From: Verrucomicrobiaceae bacterium
GTDB taxonomy: Bacteria; Verrucomicrobiota; Verrucomicrobiia; Verrucomicrobiales; Akkermansiaceae
NCBI GenBank assembly: GCA_027485615.1
Contig: JAIXQS010000106.1
Location: 1-58,558 of the forward strand
Direction of reading: 5' to 3'
DNA: 58,558 nt
The translations under genes were made by a program, and so were the position numbers. Of the stretch, positions 45,887-54,932 are shown piece by piece. Within the stretch, counting starts at the first letter, position 1; every line of letters begins with the position of its first letter. The notes beneath the pieces are model-generated. The model was not told where the DNA came from and did no database searches. It worked only from the letters and a program-made list of their open reading frames with translations.

Positions 45887-46819
45887 ATGATCGAAGTCAA
45901 CAACCTCTCCAAACGCTACGGACGCCATCTGGCCGTCCGCGATGTCTCCTTTGCCGTCGCGCGGGGGGAGATCATCGGTTTCCTCGGGCCGAACGGCGCG
46001 GGCAAAACCACCACCCTGCGCATGCTCACCGGCTACCTCCCGCCTTCCTCAGGCTCGGCCACCGTCGCGGGATTCGATATTTTCCGGCAGTCCATCGAGG
46101 CGCGGAAACGCATCGGCTACATGCCGGAGAACGTCCCGCTCTACGACGACATGCGAGTCCGCGAATACCTCGCTTTTCGCGCCCGCATCAAGGGCCTCTC
46201 CAATGGGGACGCCCGCCGCCGCGTTTCCCACGTGATCGACACCTGCGGCCTTGAGGGGGTCAGGCGGAAAATGATCAAGACGCTTTCCAAGGGATACCGC
46301 CAGCGCGTCGGCCTCGCGGACGCCCTCGTCCACCAGCCGGACCTGCTCATCCTCGACGAGCCGACCAACGGCCTCGACCCGATCCAGATCCGCCAGATCC
46401 GGGAGCTCATCAAGCACCTTGCCCTCAACCACACCGTCCTGATCTCCACCCACATCCTTTCCGAGGTGGAAATGATCGCCAGCCGCGTGATCATCATCGA
46501 CGGCGGGAAAATCAAGGCCGCCGACACCCCGCAGAACCTGATTTCCGAAATGCGCGCCGCCGGCCGCGTGCAGGTTGAGATGCAAGCCCCGGCGGACGTT
46601 GCGACGCCCCTTCTCGCCGAACTGCCGTATGTGAAAAAGGTTTCCTCCCAGGAGATGGAGGACGGCTGGATCCGTTTCATGGTCTGGGCGGATTCCGGCA
46701 CCGACACCCGCGAATCCCTCTACGCCGTCGCAGCCCATAACCACTGGCCGCTGCGCTCCCTCTTCCGCCACGAGGCCACGCTCGAGGATGTGTTCGTGGA
46801 GCTGACGCGCAAGGATTGA
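45887..46819 (+). CDS. ABC transporter ATP-binding protein (ABC-2/GldA-like)
   Basis: The 310-aa product has Walker A GPNGAGKTTT, Q-loop region IGYMPENVPLYDDM, signature LSKGYRQRVG, Walker B LLILDEPTNGLDP and the H-loop STHILSE. The C-terminal 80 residues form the extension typical of NosF/GldA-type exporters. In relatives it is followed by permease and GldG-like genes; here the next gene is a SGNH hydrolase, so the permease must be elsewhere or absent. It is divergent from sucA. Confidence 0.92.
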   Translation: MIEVNNLSKRYGRHLAVRDVSFAVARGEIIGFLGPNGAGKTTTLRMLTGYLPPSSGSATVAGFDIFRQSIEARKRIGYMPENVPLYDDMRVREYLAFRARIKGLSNGDARRRVSHVIDTCGLEGVRRKMIKTLSKGYRQRVGLADALVHQPDLLILDEPTNGLDPIQIRQIRELIKHLALNHTVLISTHILSEVEMIASRVIIIDGGKIKAADTPQNLISEMRAAGRVQVEMQAPADVATPLLAELPYVKKVSSQEMEDGWIRFMVWADSGTDTRESLYAVAAHNHWPLRSLFRHEATLEDVFVELTRKD

Positions 46820-46891
46820 GCGATCCGTTTTCCCGCCCCGGGAAAACACGCTGGTCTCGCCAAGCTTCGGGTGTTAGTGACAGGTTCACAA

Positions 46892-47617
46892 ATGAAAATC
46901 CATACATTCACCATCGCCGCACTCGCCGCCGTTCTCGCCCTCCCCTCAGCCCTTCGCGCCGAGGATGCTGCCCAACCGCTGAAAAAGGACGACCGCATCG
47001 TTTTCCTCGGGGACTCGATCACCGCCGGCGGCATGAAACCGCAGGGTTACGTCACCCTGCTCACCGCAGCCATCAAGGCCGCACATCCGGATCTCGGGAT
47101 CGAGACCTTCGGCGCGGGCGTCAGCGGCAACAAGGTGCCGAACCTCCAGGCGCGCTTGGAAAAGGATGTGCTCGCCAAAAAACCGACCCTCGTTTTCATC
47201 TACATCGGCATCAACGACGTCTGGCATTGGAAGATGGACGAGGAAGGCAAACCTCTCGGCGGCGGAACCACCAAGGAAATCTTCGAGGCGGGCTTGAAAG
47301 ACATCATTTCCAAGGTCAACGACGCCGGAGCGCGCGTGATCCTCTGCACTCCCTCTGTCATCGGGGAGAAAAACGACGGCAGCAACGAGCGCGACGCGAT
47401 GCTTGAGGAATACAGCGTGGTCAGCCGCAAGGTCGCCGCCGACACCGGCAGCCAGCTCGTCGATCTCCGCAAGGCCTTCATCGACCACCTGAAAGCCAAT
47501 AACCCCGACAACCTCCCGAAAGGCATCCTAACCGGCGACGGTGTCCACCTGAACCCGACAGGCAACGCCTTCGTCGCCGCGGAAATGGGCAAGGCCATCG
47601 GCGTAGAGGTGAAGTGA
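46892..47617 (+). CDS. Secreted SGNH/GDSL-type esterase
   Basis: The 241-aa product starts at ATG 46892 with a signal peptide (MKIHTFTIAALAAVLALPSA). Block I FLGDSITAGG holds the catalytic Ser, block II is GVSGNKVPN, block III IGINDVW holds the Asn, and block V DGVHLNPTG holds the Asp-His pair. The subgroup resembles carbohydrate acetylesterases and rhamnogalacturonan acetylesterases; the substrate is not known. It is followed 37 bp later by the second PVC-type dehydrogenase gene, so a joint role in polysaccharide use is plausible. Confidence 0.93.
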   Translation: MKIHTFTIAALAAVLALPSALRAEDAAQPLKKDDRIVFLGDSITAGGMKPQGYVTLLTAAIKAAHPDLGIETFGAGVSGNKVPNLQARLEKDVLAKKPTLVFIYIGINDVWHWKMDEEGKPLGGGTTKEIFEAGLKDIISKVNDAGARVILCTPSVIGEKNDGSNERDAMLEEYSVVSRKVAADTGSQLVDLRKAFIDHLKANNPDNLPKGILTGDGVHLNPTGNAFVAAEMGKAIGVEVK

Positions 47618-47654
47618 GCTTGCTTTTCCGGGATTGCGGCATGAACTCGGATTC

Positions 47655-50600
47655 ATGCGAGCGCCCTTCCTCATTTCAGCGTTTCAGCTTCTCAGCGTTT
47701 CCGCTTTATCCGCCGAAACCTTCCCCGCCGCGAACGGCCTCACGCGCACGCTCGTCGCCGAGCAGCCCTTGCTGAAAAACCCGGTTTCCGTCTCGGTGGA
47801 TGTGGACGGCACGATCTACGTCACGGAAACCGCCCGCCGCAAGGAAGCCGACCTCGACATCCGCGAGTTCGTGAAATTCGGCTGGGTGCCGCGCGATGTG
47901 GCTTTGACCTCGGTTGAGGAGAAACGAGCGTTTTTCAAGGAGCGGCTCGACGGGAAAAACGTTTTCAACGGCACTTCGCTCAAGGATCAGAACAACGACG
48001 GCAAGACCGACATGAAAGATCTCACCGCGATTTCCGAAAAGATCATCCGCATCACCGACAAGGACGGCGACGGCGTTTACGACACATCGAACGTGTTTGC
48101 GGAAAATTTCAACACAGAGATCACCGGCATCGCGGCGGGCACTCTGGCGTGGCGCGGCGACGTTTACGCGACCATCGCACCCGATGTTTGGAAACTCCGG
48201 GACACCGACGGCGATGGCATAGCCGACCAGCGCGAGTCCCTCGCCCACGGCTTCGGCATCCACATCGCCTACGCCGGCCACGATATGCACGGGCTCACGC
48301 CCGGCCCTGACGGGAAGCTCTACTGGTCGATCGGCGACAAGGGAACCAACGTCACCGACAAGGACGGGAAAAAGCATTTCGCGCCCCACGAAGGTGCCGT
48401 GCTGCGCTGCAATCCCGACGGCTCCGGCTTCGAGATCTTCGCCCGCGGCCTGCGCAACCCTCAGGAGATCGCCTTCGACAAATACGGCAACCTTTTCTCC
48501 GTGGATAACGACGCCGACTTCAAGGGCGAGCGCGAACGTTTCCTCCACATCACCGAAGGCTCGGACACCGGCTGGCGGAACTACTACCAATACCGTGGAT
48601 CCAGCTACAATCCTTGGATGGCGGAAAGCATCTGGGAGCCAACCGGCGAGTTCCAACCCGCCTACATCACTCCCACCAACGCAAACTACTCCGACGGCCC
48701 GGCGGGCTTCGCCTACAACCCCGGCACCGCCCTCAACGCGAAATACGCCGACGCCTTTTTCGTCACCGAGTTTCCGAAAGGCAACCTGCTCTCCTTTACC
48801 GTGAAACCGAAGGGCGCGAGCTTCGAGATCACCCAGAGCCACACCGTCCTCTCCGGCCCCATGAACGTCGGCATCAACTTCGGCCCGGACGGCGCGCTCT
48901 ACTCGGCGGACTGGGCGGGCGGTTACCCGCTCAACGAAAAAGGTGCCGTCTGGAAACTCGATGATCCGAAGGAGGCCGGCTCGGATCTCCGTAAGGAAGT
49001 GGCCGCAATGCTCAAGGCGGGTGCCAAGGACATTTCTACGGCAGATCTAGTAAAACGGCTTTCGCATCCCGACATGCGGATTCGTCTCGACGGGCAGTGG
49101 GAGCTTGTGGAGCGGAAGGCGATCGGAGAACTCCATGGGGTCGTTCTTTCCGCGAAATCCGACCAGCTCGCCCGGATTCACGCCATGTGGGGGCTTACCC
49201 AGGACGGCAGGTTTTTCGACAAGGCCTTCAACAACTTCGCTGCTTCGGATGACCCCGAACTCCGCGCGCAGGCCGCCATGCACGCCGGCGAAAACTTGAA
49301 AGGCTCCAATCGAATCCTCATCAGGATGCTCGCCGACGAAAGCCCCCGCGTGCGCTTCATGGCAGCCACCGCGATCTGGAAAGCGCGCGATGCCACGGCC
49401 ATCGAATCGGTCATCACAATGCTCGCAGAGAACGACAACAAGGATCCCTACCTGCGCCATGCGGGTGCACTCGCCCTCAGCGCCGCTTCCACGGAGGACA
49501 TCACCGCCAAAACGCTCAACCATACATCTCCCGCCGTCCGCCTCGCCGCCACCGTCGCGCTGCGCCGCCTTTCCGCTCCGCATGCCGCGAAGTTCCTTCA
49601 GGACAAGGATGCCAAGGTTGTCGCCGAAGCCGCCCGTGCGATCTTCGACGCGCCTGCCATTACTGCCGCCTACCCCGCGCTCGCCGATTTGATCCGCAAC
49701 AATCCCAACGCCACCGTCCCCGCCGCCCGCCGCTCCATCGCCGCGAACCGCTACCTCGCCGACAAAGCCTCCGCCGCCCGCCTCGCGAACTACGCCGCCG
49801 ATGAATCCGTGGAAACCTCCCTCCGCATCGCCGCCCTCGAAGCACTTGCCTCATGGACGCAGGCCTCCGATCTGAACCCCGTCGATGGCCGCCACGATCC
49901 GCTGAAGCCCGCGGATGCCGCCATCGCGAAAGACGCTTACCAGCGCCACGCCGCCGCCCTTTGGAAGCACCGCGACAAGGCTCTTTCCCAAGCCGCCGCC
50001 GCCGTTTCCAAAAACCTCGGCATCACCTCCGATCCGGAGGAAATGGAAAAAGACATCCTCAATCCCAAAGCCGATCTCGCCACCCGCCTCCGGGGGCTCG
50101 AATCACTAGGAGCTTCCCTCGAAAATGCTGACAGAGCCGCCTTTGCGAAAATCCTTCCCGAACTCCTCAAAGACAAGTCCGCACCCCTCCGCACCCGCGC
50201 CGCCGCCCTCCTGGCAGAGATAGACCCCGCCGCTTTCACCGCCTACGCGGAAGCCGCTCTCGCGAAATCCACGGACATCCCCGAACGCCAACAAGCCGTC
50301 CGCCTGCTCGGAAAAATCAAGCCCGGCGCGCTTAAGCCGCTTCTAGAAAAACCCGCCGAACATCCCACCCTCCTCATCGAACTCAGCGAAGTTTTTCCAG
50401 AGGTGAAGCTCGATCCGAAAACCGCCTCTCTAACAGGAGGGGACGCCGAACTCGGCGAGATCGTTTTCAACGAAAACCTCGGCGCCCAATGCGTCGCCTG
50501 CCACCGCGTGGAGAAAGAGGGCAGCGAGGTCGGCCCGCCGCTGACGGAGATCGGGAAAAAAGGCCGCGGATACATACTCGAATCGCTCCTCGCTCCGCAG

Positions 50601-50849
50601 GCGAAGATCGCCGCCGGTTACGGCATGATGAGCGTGAAAATGAAGGATGGCACCACCCTCGCCGGAGCGTTGAAACAGGAGGATAAGAAATTCCTCTCCC
50701 TCATCCTGCCCGACAAGAAAGAGGTCGTCATCAATCTCGCCGAGATCGAGTCCCGCACCGCCCCCATTTCCACCATGCCGCCCATGGGAGCCATCCTCAC
50801 CCCCCGCCAGCTCCGCGACCTCGTCGAATACCTCTCCGGCCTAAAGTGA
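47655..50849 (+). CDS. PVC-type membrane-bound dehydrogenase with HEAT repeats and C-terminal haem domain
   Basis: The 1064-aa product starts at ATG 47655 with a signal peptide (MRAPFLISAFQLLSVSALSA). The propeller runs from about 30 to 440 (GPDGKLYWSIGDKG, GLRNPQEIAFDKYG, NVGINFGPDGALYSADW). HEAT repeats cover about 450-900. A single haem site CVACH lies at residue 946, with the family motif MPPMGAILTPRQLRDLVEYL at the end. It is a paralogue of the 20924-25447 protein but lacks its N-terminal jelly roll, second cytochrome domain and membrane anchor. It probably oxidises a sugar and passes electrons to a periplasmic carrier. It shares one base with the pcp gene. Confidence 0.9.
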   Translation: MRAPFLISAFQLLSVSALSAETFPAANGLTRTLVAEQPLLKNPVSVSVDVDGTIYVTETARRKEADLDIREFVKFGWVPRDVALTSVEEKRAFFKERLDGKNVFNGTSLKDQNNDGKTDMKDLTAISEKIIRITDKDGDGVYDTSNVFAENFNTEITGIAAGTLAWRGDVYATIAPDVWKLRDTDGDGIADQRESLAHGFGIHIAYAGHDMHGLTPGPDGKLYWSIGDKGTNVTDKDGKKHFAPHEGAVLRCNPDGSGFEIFARGLRNPQEIAFDKYGNLFSVDNDADFKGERERFLHITEGSDTGWRNYYQYRGSSYNPWMAESIWEPTGEFQPAYITPTNANYSDGPAGFAYNPGTALNAKYADAFFVTEFPKGNLLSFTVKPKGASFEITQSHTVLSGPMNVGINFGPDGALYSADWAGGYPLNEKGAVWKLDDPKEAGSDLRKEVAAMLKAGAKDISTADLVKRLSHPDMRIRLDGQWELVERKAIGELHGVVLSAKSDQLARIHAMWGLTQDGRFFDKAFNNFAASDDPELRAQAAMHAGENLKGSNRILIRMLADESPRVRFMAATAIWKARDATAIESVITMLAENDNKDPYLRHAGALALSAASTEDITAKTLNHTSPAVRLAATVALRRLSAPHAAKFLQDKDAKVVAEAARAIFDAPAITAAYPALADLIRNNPNATVPAARRSIAANRYLADKASAARLANYAADESVETSLRIAALEALASWTQASDLNPVDGRHDPLKPADAAIAKDAYQRHAAALWKHRDKALSQAAAAVSKNLGITSDPEEMEKDILNPKADLATRLRGLESLGASLENADRAAFAKILPELLKDKSAPLRTRAAALLAEIDPAAFTAYAEAALAKSTDIPERQQAVRLLGKIKPGALKPLLEKPAEHPTLLIELSEVFPEVKLDPKTASLTGGDAELGEIVFNENLGAQCVACHRVEKEGSEVGPPLTEIGKKGRGYILESLLAPQAKIAAGYGMMSVKMKDGTTLAGALKQEDKKFLSLILPDKKEVVINLAEIESRTAPISTMPPMGAILTPRQLRDLVEYLSGLK

Positions 50850-51451
50850 TGAAACTCCTCGTCACCGCCTTCGGCCCCTTCGGCGGGCGCGAGCTGAACG
50901 CCTCCTCGCTGGCCTTGGCGGGTTTGCGGAAAACGGTTCCCGGAATCCATACCCGCGTCCTGCCAGTGGATGCGGTGATCGCTCCTTCGCGCCTTATCCA
51001 AGCCATCCGCCTCATCCAACCCGACTCCCTCGTCATGCTCGGCGAGGCGGGTGGCAGCCGGGAAATCCGTTTGGAAACCACCGCCTGGAACGAGCTCGCT
51101 TTCCGCATCCCGGACATCGCCGGGCGGCAATACACCGCACGCCCGATTCGCCGGGACGCGCCCGTTTCCCTCCCCTCCACCCTGCCGCTCGCTGAAATCC
51201 TCGAACGCCTCGTTTCCCTCGGCCATCCCGTCACCTTTTCCGACGACCCCGGCCGTTACCTCTGCAATCAGGTCTTTTTCCGCGCGATGGATCACCTCGC
51301 ACGCAACGGCATCGAAATCCCCGCCGGTTTCATCCACCTCCCGCTGGAAAGCGATTTCCCGACGGACCCCGCCGTCGCCGCGCTATCCGAAGCGTTGGCG
51401 ACCCTCACCCCGCGATGCGAACCGCCACCACCGCAGCGGCGGCGGCGATGA
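50849..51451 (+). CDS. pcp: Pyroglutamyl-peptidase I-like cysteine peptidase (C15)
   Basis: The 200-aa product has LLVTAFGPFGGRELNAS at the start, a Glu region (MLGEAGGSREIRLETTAWN), the nucleophile Cys in DPGRYLCNQVFF and the catalytic His in GFIHLPLES. The length is slightly below the usual 215. It removes N-terminal pyroglutamate from peptides. The ATG at 50849 overlaps the previous stop (TGATG). An in-frame GTG one codon earlier is less likely. The C-terminal tail (PPPPQRRRR) is unusual and lies over the start of an antisense small gene. Confidence 0.9.
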   Translation: MKLLVTAFGPFGGRELNASSLALAGLRKTVPGIHTRVLPVDAVIAPSRLIQAIRLIQPDSLVMLGEAGGSREIRLETTAWNELAFRIPDIAGRQYTARPIRRDAPVSLPSTLPLAEILERLVSLGHPVTFSDDPGRYLCNQVFFRAMDHLARNGIEIPAGFIHLPLESDFPTDPAVAALSEALATLTPRCEPPPPQRRRR

Positions 51452-51611
51452 GACCGAGGAAAAGGGTCATGCGGGTCACGGAAAACCGTCTCCATTCTGA
51501 GCCGGGGGATGTATCCCGGAAAGGAGTTTTCAGGCTACCTTGGAACGTCCGGGATCCAACATAGGGCAGGGAGCTTGCGTATGCCTCCTTGTCGGCAATG
51601 GGAGGATGCAT
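51405..51611 (-). CDS. Possible small tail-anchored membrane protein
   Basis: The 68-aa frame starts at ATG 51611. It has a hydrophilic N-terminus (MHPPIADKEAYASSLPYVGS) and a single C-terminal helix, LFLGLIAAAAAVVAVRIAG. It converges on pcp and overlaps its 3' end by 47 bases. No homologue is recognised. The composition and helix look real, but coding status is not proven. Confidence 0.45.
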   Translation of the reverse strand: MHPPIADKEAYASSLPYVGSRTFQGSLKTPFRDTSPGSEWRRFSVTRMTLFLGLIAAAAAVVAVRIAG

Positions 51612-51727
51612 TGCAAATCGGGACGCTTCTCCCGGATTTCCTGCGTGCCACGGATTTTCCGCGAAAGTGGTAAATCCCTGACGGCGGGCTTGCCAAGCGG
51701 AGGGGGAGATACCTAACGTTCGGAGGG

Positions 51728-52327
51728 ATGCCAAAACGCTTCGCGCAACTGGAATTTCGATTCCCCGCATGGCTGCGGTCGACCAGTGTTGTCTCGCAAA
51801 AGCCCGTCCGGAGTGCGCCGGATTCCCTTTATGATTGCGGCATGACCGCATGGTGCCAAGAGCAGGCGGTCTCATTCGGTTTGCCCGAGTTGGCGAAAAA
51901 AGTCCGGGTCACCTGGAATCCCCGCATGCGCACCACGGCGGGTCGCGCATGGTGGCCATCGCGCGGCATCGAGATGAATCCGAAGCTCAAGGATTTTTCC
52001 GAAGCGGATGTCTGGCGCACGCTGAAGCACGAGTTCGCCCACCTCCTCGCCTATGAACGCTGCGGGCGGCGGCAAATCGATCCGCATGGTCCGGAGTGGC
52101 GCGCCGCTTGCGCGGAGCTCGGCATAGCCGACGAGCAACCCTACCACTCCCTCCCCCTCAAATCCCGCAGGATGAAGCGCAAATACGCATATGCATGTCC
52201 CTCCTGCCTGGCGGTGATCACACGCGTCCGCCCGATCCGCCGCGCCGTGGCCTGTTACACCTGCTGCAGGAAATTCAACGGCGGTCTTTATCACGACCGT
52301 TTCCGCCTGATCCGGAACGATGTTTGA
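51728..52327 (+). CDS. SprT-like zinc metalloprotease family protein
   Basis: The 199-aa product carries the active-site motif TLKHEFAHLLAYE (HExxH) with a third ligand in DPHGPEW, and a C-terminal zinc ribbon (YACPSCLAVITRV...CYTCCRKFNG). Both are features of the SprT/SPRTN family. The eukaryotic relative degrades DNA-protein crosslinks; the bacterial role is unclear. The first 38 residues before a second ATG could be non-native, so the start is uncertain. A CGGAGGG sequence touches the first ATG. Confidence 0.88.
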   Translation: MPKRFAQLEFRFPAWLRSTSVVSQKPVRSAPDSLYDCGMTAWCQEQAVSFGLPELAKKVRVTWNPRMRTTAGRAWWPSRGIEMNPKLKDFSEADVWRTLKHEFAHLLAYERCGRRQIDPHGPEWRAACAELGIADEQPYHSLPLKSRRMKRKYAYACPSCLAVITRVRPIRRAVACYTCCRKFNGGLYHDRFRLIRNDV

Positions 52328-52419
52328 AAGGTGACGCCTTTTCCGCAGACAAATACGCTATTCGTGTCGCTATCATTTGCGACAATCCGAAACACGCTTA
52401 CCCTACCTCCATCACAGAC

Positions 52420-53136
52420 ATGTTCACCGCCGCCCCGCCGCTTGCATTCGTTTTTTCGCCGACCTTGATTGTCATCATGGTGGCAACCGCGCTGGCGAGC
52501 TGGATCGTTTCCAGCACGCTGAAACGCCGCTTCAACGAATACTCGCAAATCCCGATCCAGTTCACCGGCGCGCAGATTGCCGAGACGATGCTCCGCGAAA
52601 ACGGCATCAACGATGTGAAGGTGATCCACACCCCAGGCAAACTCACCGATCACTACGATCCTGCGAAAAAGACCGTGAATCTCAGCGAAGAGGTTTATTC
52701 GATGAACAGCATTGCCGCCGCCGCCGTCGCAGCCCACGAGTGCGGCCACGCCATCCAGCACGCGAAATCCTACGCGTGGCTGACAATGCGCTCGAAGATG
52801 GTGCCCGCCGTGCAGTTCGCGGGCAACACGCTCAACCTGTTCCTAATCGTCAGTATCGTGGGTGCGGGAATTTTCAACTCACCCGCTTTGCTATTCGTGT
52901 GGGTGGGCCTTTTCGCCATCACGACGCTTTTCGCCTTTGTCACCCTGCCCGTGGAATTCGATGCGAGCCGCCGTGCCCTCTTGTGGCTGGAAGGCTCCCG
53001 CATCTCCTCCTCGATGGATCACGACAAGGCGAAAAACGCGCTCTTCTGGGCCGCCATGACTTACGTAGTGGCCGCCATCGGCTCTCTCGCAACGCTTCTT
53101 TACTACGTATCCATGCTTTTCGGACGCAGGGATTGA
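52420..53136 (+). CDS. Integral membrane zinc metallopeptidase (M-neutral-2/YugP family)
   Basis: The 238-aa product starts at ATG 52420 and has a first helix (FSPTLIVIMVATALASWI), the conserved TGAQIAETMLRENGI region, the zinc motif AAHECGHAIQHAKSY, and several hydrophobic helices (LFLIVSIVGAGIF, VWVGLFAITTLFAFV, YVVAAIGSLATLLYY). The family is widespread but poorly characterised. An upstream in-frame extension overlapping the SprT gene was rejected because it lacks coding character. The stop abuts that of the convergent thioredoxin-like gene (TGATCA). Confidence 0.92.
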   Translation: MFTAAPPLAFVFSPTLIVIMVATALASWIVSSTLKRRFNEYSQIPIQFTGAQIAETMLRENGINDVKVIHTPGKLTDHYDPAKKTVNLSEEVYSMNSIAAAAVAAHECGHAIQHAKSYAWLTMRSKMVPAVQFAGNTLNLFLIVSIVGAGIFNSPALLFVWVGLFAITTLFAFVTLPVEFDASRRALLWLEGSRISSSMDHDKAKNALFWAAMTYVVAAIGSLATLLYYVSMLFGRRD

Positions 53137-53718
53137 TCAGCGTCGGAACCAGCTCGGCTCTTTGCCGGGTTTCCATTTGATGCTGCAACCGCTGCTGGGG
53201 ACGCCCTTTTTCGGGGCTTCCCCGGCAAGCATTTTCCCAACGGCTTCACGCAGATCCATACCCGTCGGTTTCTCCCCCGAGCGCGGGCGCGTGCCATCGA
53301 ATTGTCCGGCGTAAGCGAGCCGCCCCTTCGCGTCGAAAAGGAAAAAGTCCGGCGTGCAGGCCGCGCCGAGTGATTTCGCGACCATCTGGGTCTCATCGAT
53401 CAGGTAAGGGAATTTCCACCCGTATTCCTTGGCGAAATCCCTCATCGGCAGGGGCCCGTCCTGGGGATAGTTATCAAGGTCGTTCGAATTGATCACGATC
53501 GTGTTCACTCCCTTTCCGGAAATTTCCTCCGCCAGCTCCCCGAGTTCCTTCGCGAGATGAATCACGAACGGGCAATGGTTGCAGGCGAAGACCACGAGCG
53601 TTCCGCTTTTCCCGGCAACATCACGCAGCGAATGTTTCCTGCCCCAGGCGTCCGGCAGTTCGAAGGGCGGCGCGTCGTCCCCATATTTCAGCTCAAACGT
53701 CGAGAAAACTTCAGCCAT
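53137..53718 (-). CDS. Thioredoxin-like (AhpC/TSA-type) redoxin
   Basis: The 193-aa product starts at ATG 53718. It has a peroxiredoxin/thioredoxin fold: APPFELPDAWGRKHSLRDVA, then TLVVFACNHCPFVIHL with a C-x2-C pair, NSNDLDNYPQD and TPDFFLFDAKGRLAYAGQFD. The CNHC motif and this spacing define a common family of thioredoxin-domain proteins in PVC bacteria. No signal peptide is visible, so it is probably cytoplasmic. The C-terminal GCSIKWKPGKEPSWF is highly conserved in the family. Confidence 0.93.
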   Translation of the reverse strand: MAEVFSTFELKYGDDAPPFELPDAWGRKHSLRDVAGKSGTLVVFACNHCPFVIHLAKELGELAEEISGKGVNTIVINSNDLDNYPQDGPLPMRDFAKEYGWKFPYLIDETQMVAKSLGAACTPDFFLFDAKGRLAYAGQFDGTRPRSGEKPTGMDLREAVGKMLAGEAPKKGVPSSGCSIKWKPGKEPSWFRR

Positions 53719-53770
53719 GCGGGAATGGTTGGATAGGATCGCACGATGCGCAACCCATGTCTTCCTCTCC

Positions 53771-53797
53771 ATTGAAGTTTGAGTTTTGAAATTTGAG
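53771..53797 (+). repeat. AT-rich leader repeat upstream of moeB, copy 1
   Basis: ATTGAAGTTTGAGTTTTGAA followed by ATTTGAG ends 15 bases before the moeB ATG. A copy matching at 24 of 27 positions lies in the same relation to hisF (57258-57284, minus strand). It stands out from the GC-rich context. Confidence 0.6.
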
Positions 53798-53812
53798 AGT
53801 TAAACGGAGTGC

Positions 53813-54928
53813 ATGCTCAGCGCCGAAGAGAAAGCCCGCTACTCCCGCCACCTCCTGATTCCGGAGATCGGCGAGGCCGGGCAATTGCGCCTGAAAAATG
53901 CTTCCGTCCTCCTCATCGGAGCCGGCGGACTCGGCTCGCCCGCCGCGCTTTACCTCGCTGCCGCGGGCGTCGGGCGGTTGGGTCTCCTCGATCCCGACAC
54001 CGTCGATTCCTCGAATCTCCAGCGCCAGCTCCTTCACTCGGATTCCACAGTCGGAAAACCGAAAACGGAATCCGCCGCTGCGCGTCTGCGGGAGACGAAC
54101 CCCTGCATCTCGCTCGATCTCCATCCCGTCCGTTTCACGCCGGAGAACGCCGTATCCATCGCCGAAAGCTACGATATCATCCTCGACGGCTCCGACAATT
54201 TCCCCACCCGCTTCCTCGCCAACGACACGGCTTTTTTCCTCAAAAAGCCGCTGGTCTATGGCGCGATCCACCGCTTCGACGGCCAGATGACCGTCTTCGC
54301 CCCCCACCTCGGCGGGCCGTGCTACCGTTGTCTGCTATCGGAAATTCCGGCTCCGGGCGCCGTCCCTTCCTGCGCGGAGGCCGGCGTGCTCGGCGTCTTG
54401 CCCGGCATCATCGGCTCACTGCAGGCGATGGAGGCGATCAAGCTCATCCTCGGAATAGGCCGCCCTCCCCTCGGTGAGATACTGATCTACGATGCCCTTC
54501 GTACTTCCTTCCGATCCCTGAAACTACCGCACGATCCCGCTTGCCGCCTCTGCGGGAAAGATCCCACCATCACGTCTGTCTCCAACACCGAAACCCGCGC
54601 CGACGCGCGATGCGAAATTCACGACCCCTCCATGCAAACCATCACCCCCGCCGAACTCAAAGCCCGCCTCGACTCCGGGAACCTCGACGCCCTCCTCATC
54701 GATGTCCGCGAGAAGGAGGAGTGGGAGATCGACCACATCCCGCAAGCCCGGCTGATCCCGCTGCAGACGATTCCCGCCCATGCGGATGCCTTGCCGAAGG
54801 ACACCGAGATCATCATCCACTGCAAGGCAGGCATGCGCTCCGCCCGCGCCTGTGAATACCTCATGTCACTCGGCTTCGAGAACGTAACCAACGTCACCGG
54901 CGGCATGGACGCGTTCCGGAAGTTGTGA
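53813..54928 (+). CDS. moeB: MoeB/ThiF-type adenylyltransferase fused to a rhodanese domain
   Basis: The 371-aa product has an E1-like domain with nucleotide loop LLIGAGGLGSPAALYLA, LLDPDTVDSSNLQRQ and DGSDNFPTRFLAND, and zinc-binding CYRCLL plus CRLCG. The C-terminal rhodanese domain (about 275-371) carries the active Cys in IHCKAGMRSARA. Such fusions (MoeZ/MoeBR) adenylate the C-terminus of a sulfur-carrier protein and load sulfur for molybdopterin, thiamine, cysteine or thiolated tRNA. No carrier gene (moaD/thiS) lies beside it. The ribosome site is GGAG, six bases before ATG. It converges on the frameshifted nucleotidyltransferase gene with only four bases between. Confidence 0.94.
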   Translation: MLSAEEKARYSRHLLIPEIGEAGQLRLKNASVLLIGAGGLGSPAALYLAAAGVGRLGLLDPDTVDSSNLQRQLLHSDSTVGKPKTESAAARLRETNPCISLDLHPVRFTPENAVSIAESYDIILDGSDNFPTRFLANDTAFFLKKPLVYGAIHRFDGQMTVFAPHLGGPCYRCLLSEIPAPGAVPSCAEAGVLGVLPGIIGSLQAMEAIKLILGIGRPPLGEILIYDALRTSFRSLKLPHDPACRLCGKDPTITSVSNTETRADARCEIHDPSMQTITPAELKARLDSGNLDALLIDVREKEEWEIDHIPQARLIPLQTIPAHADALPKDTEIIIHCKAGMRSARACEYLMSLGFENVTNVTGGMDAFRKL

Positions 54929-54932
54929 ATCT

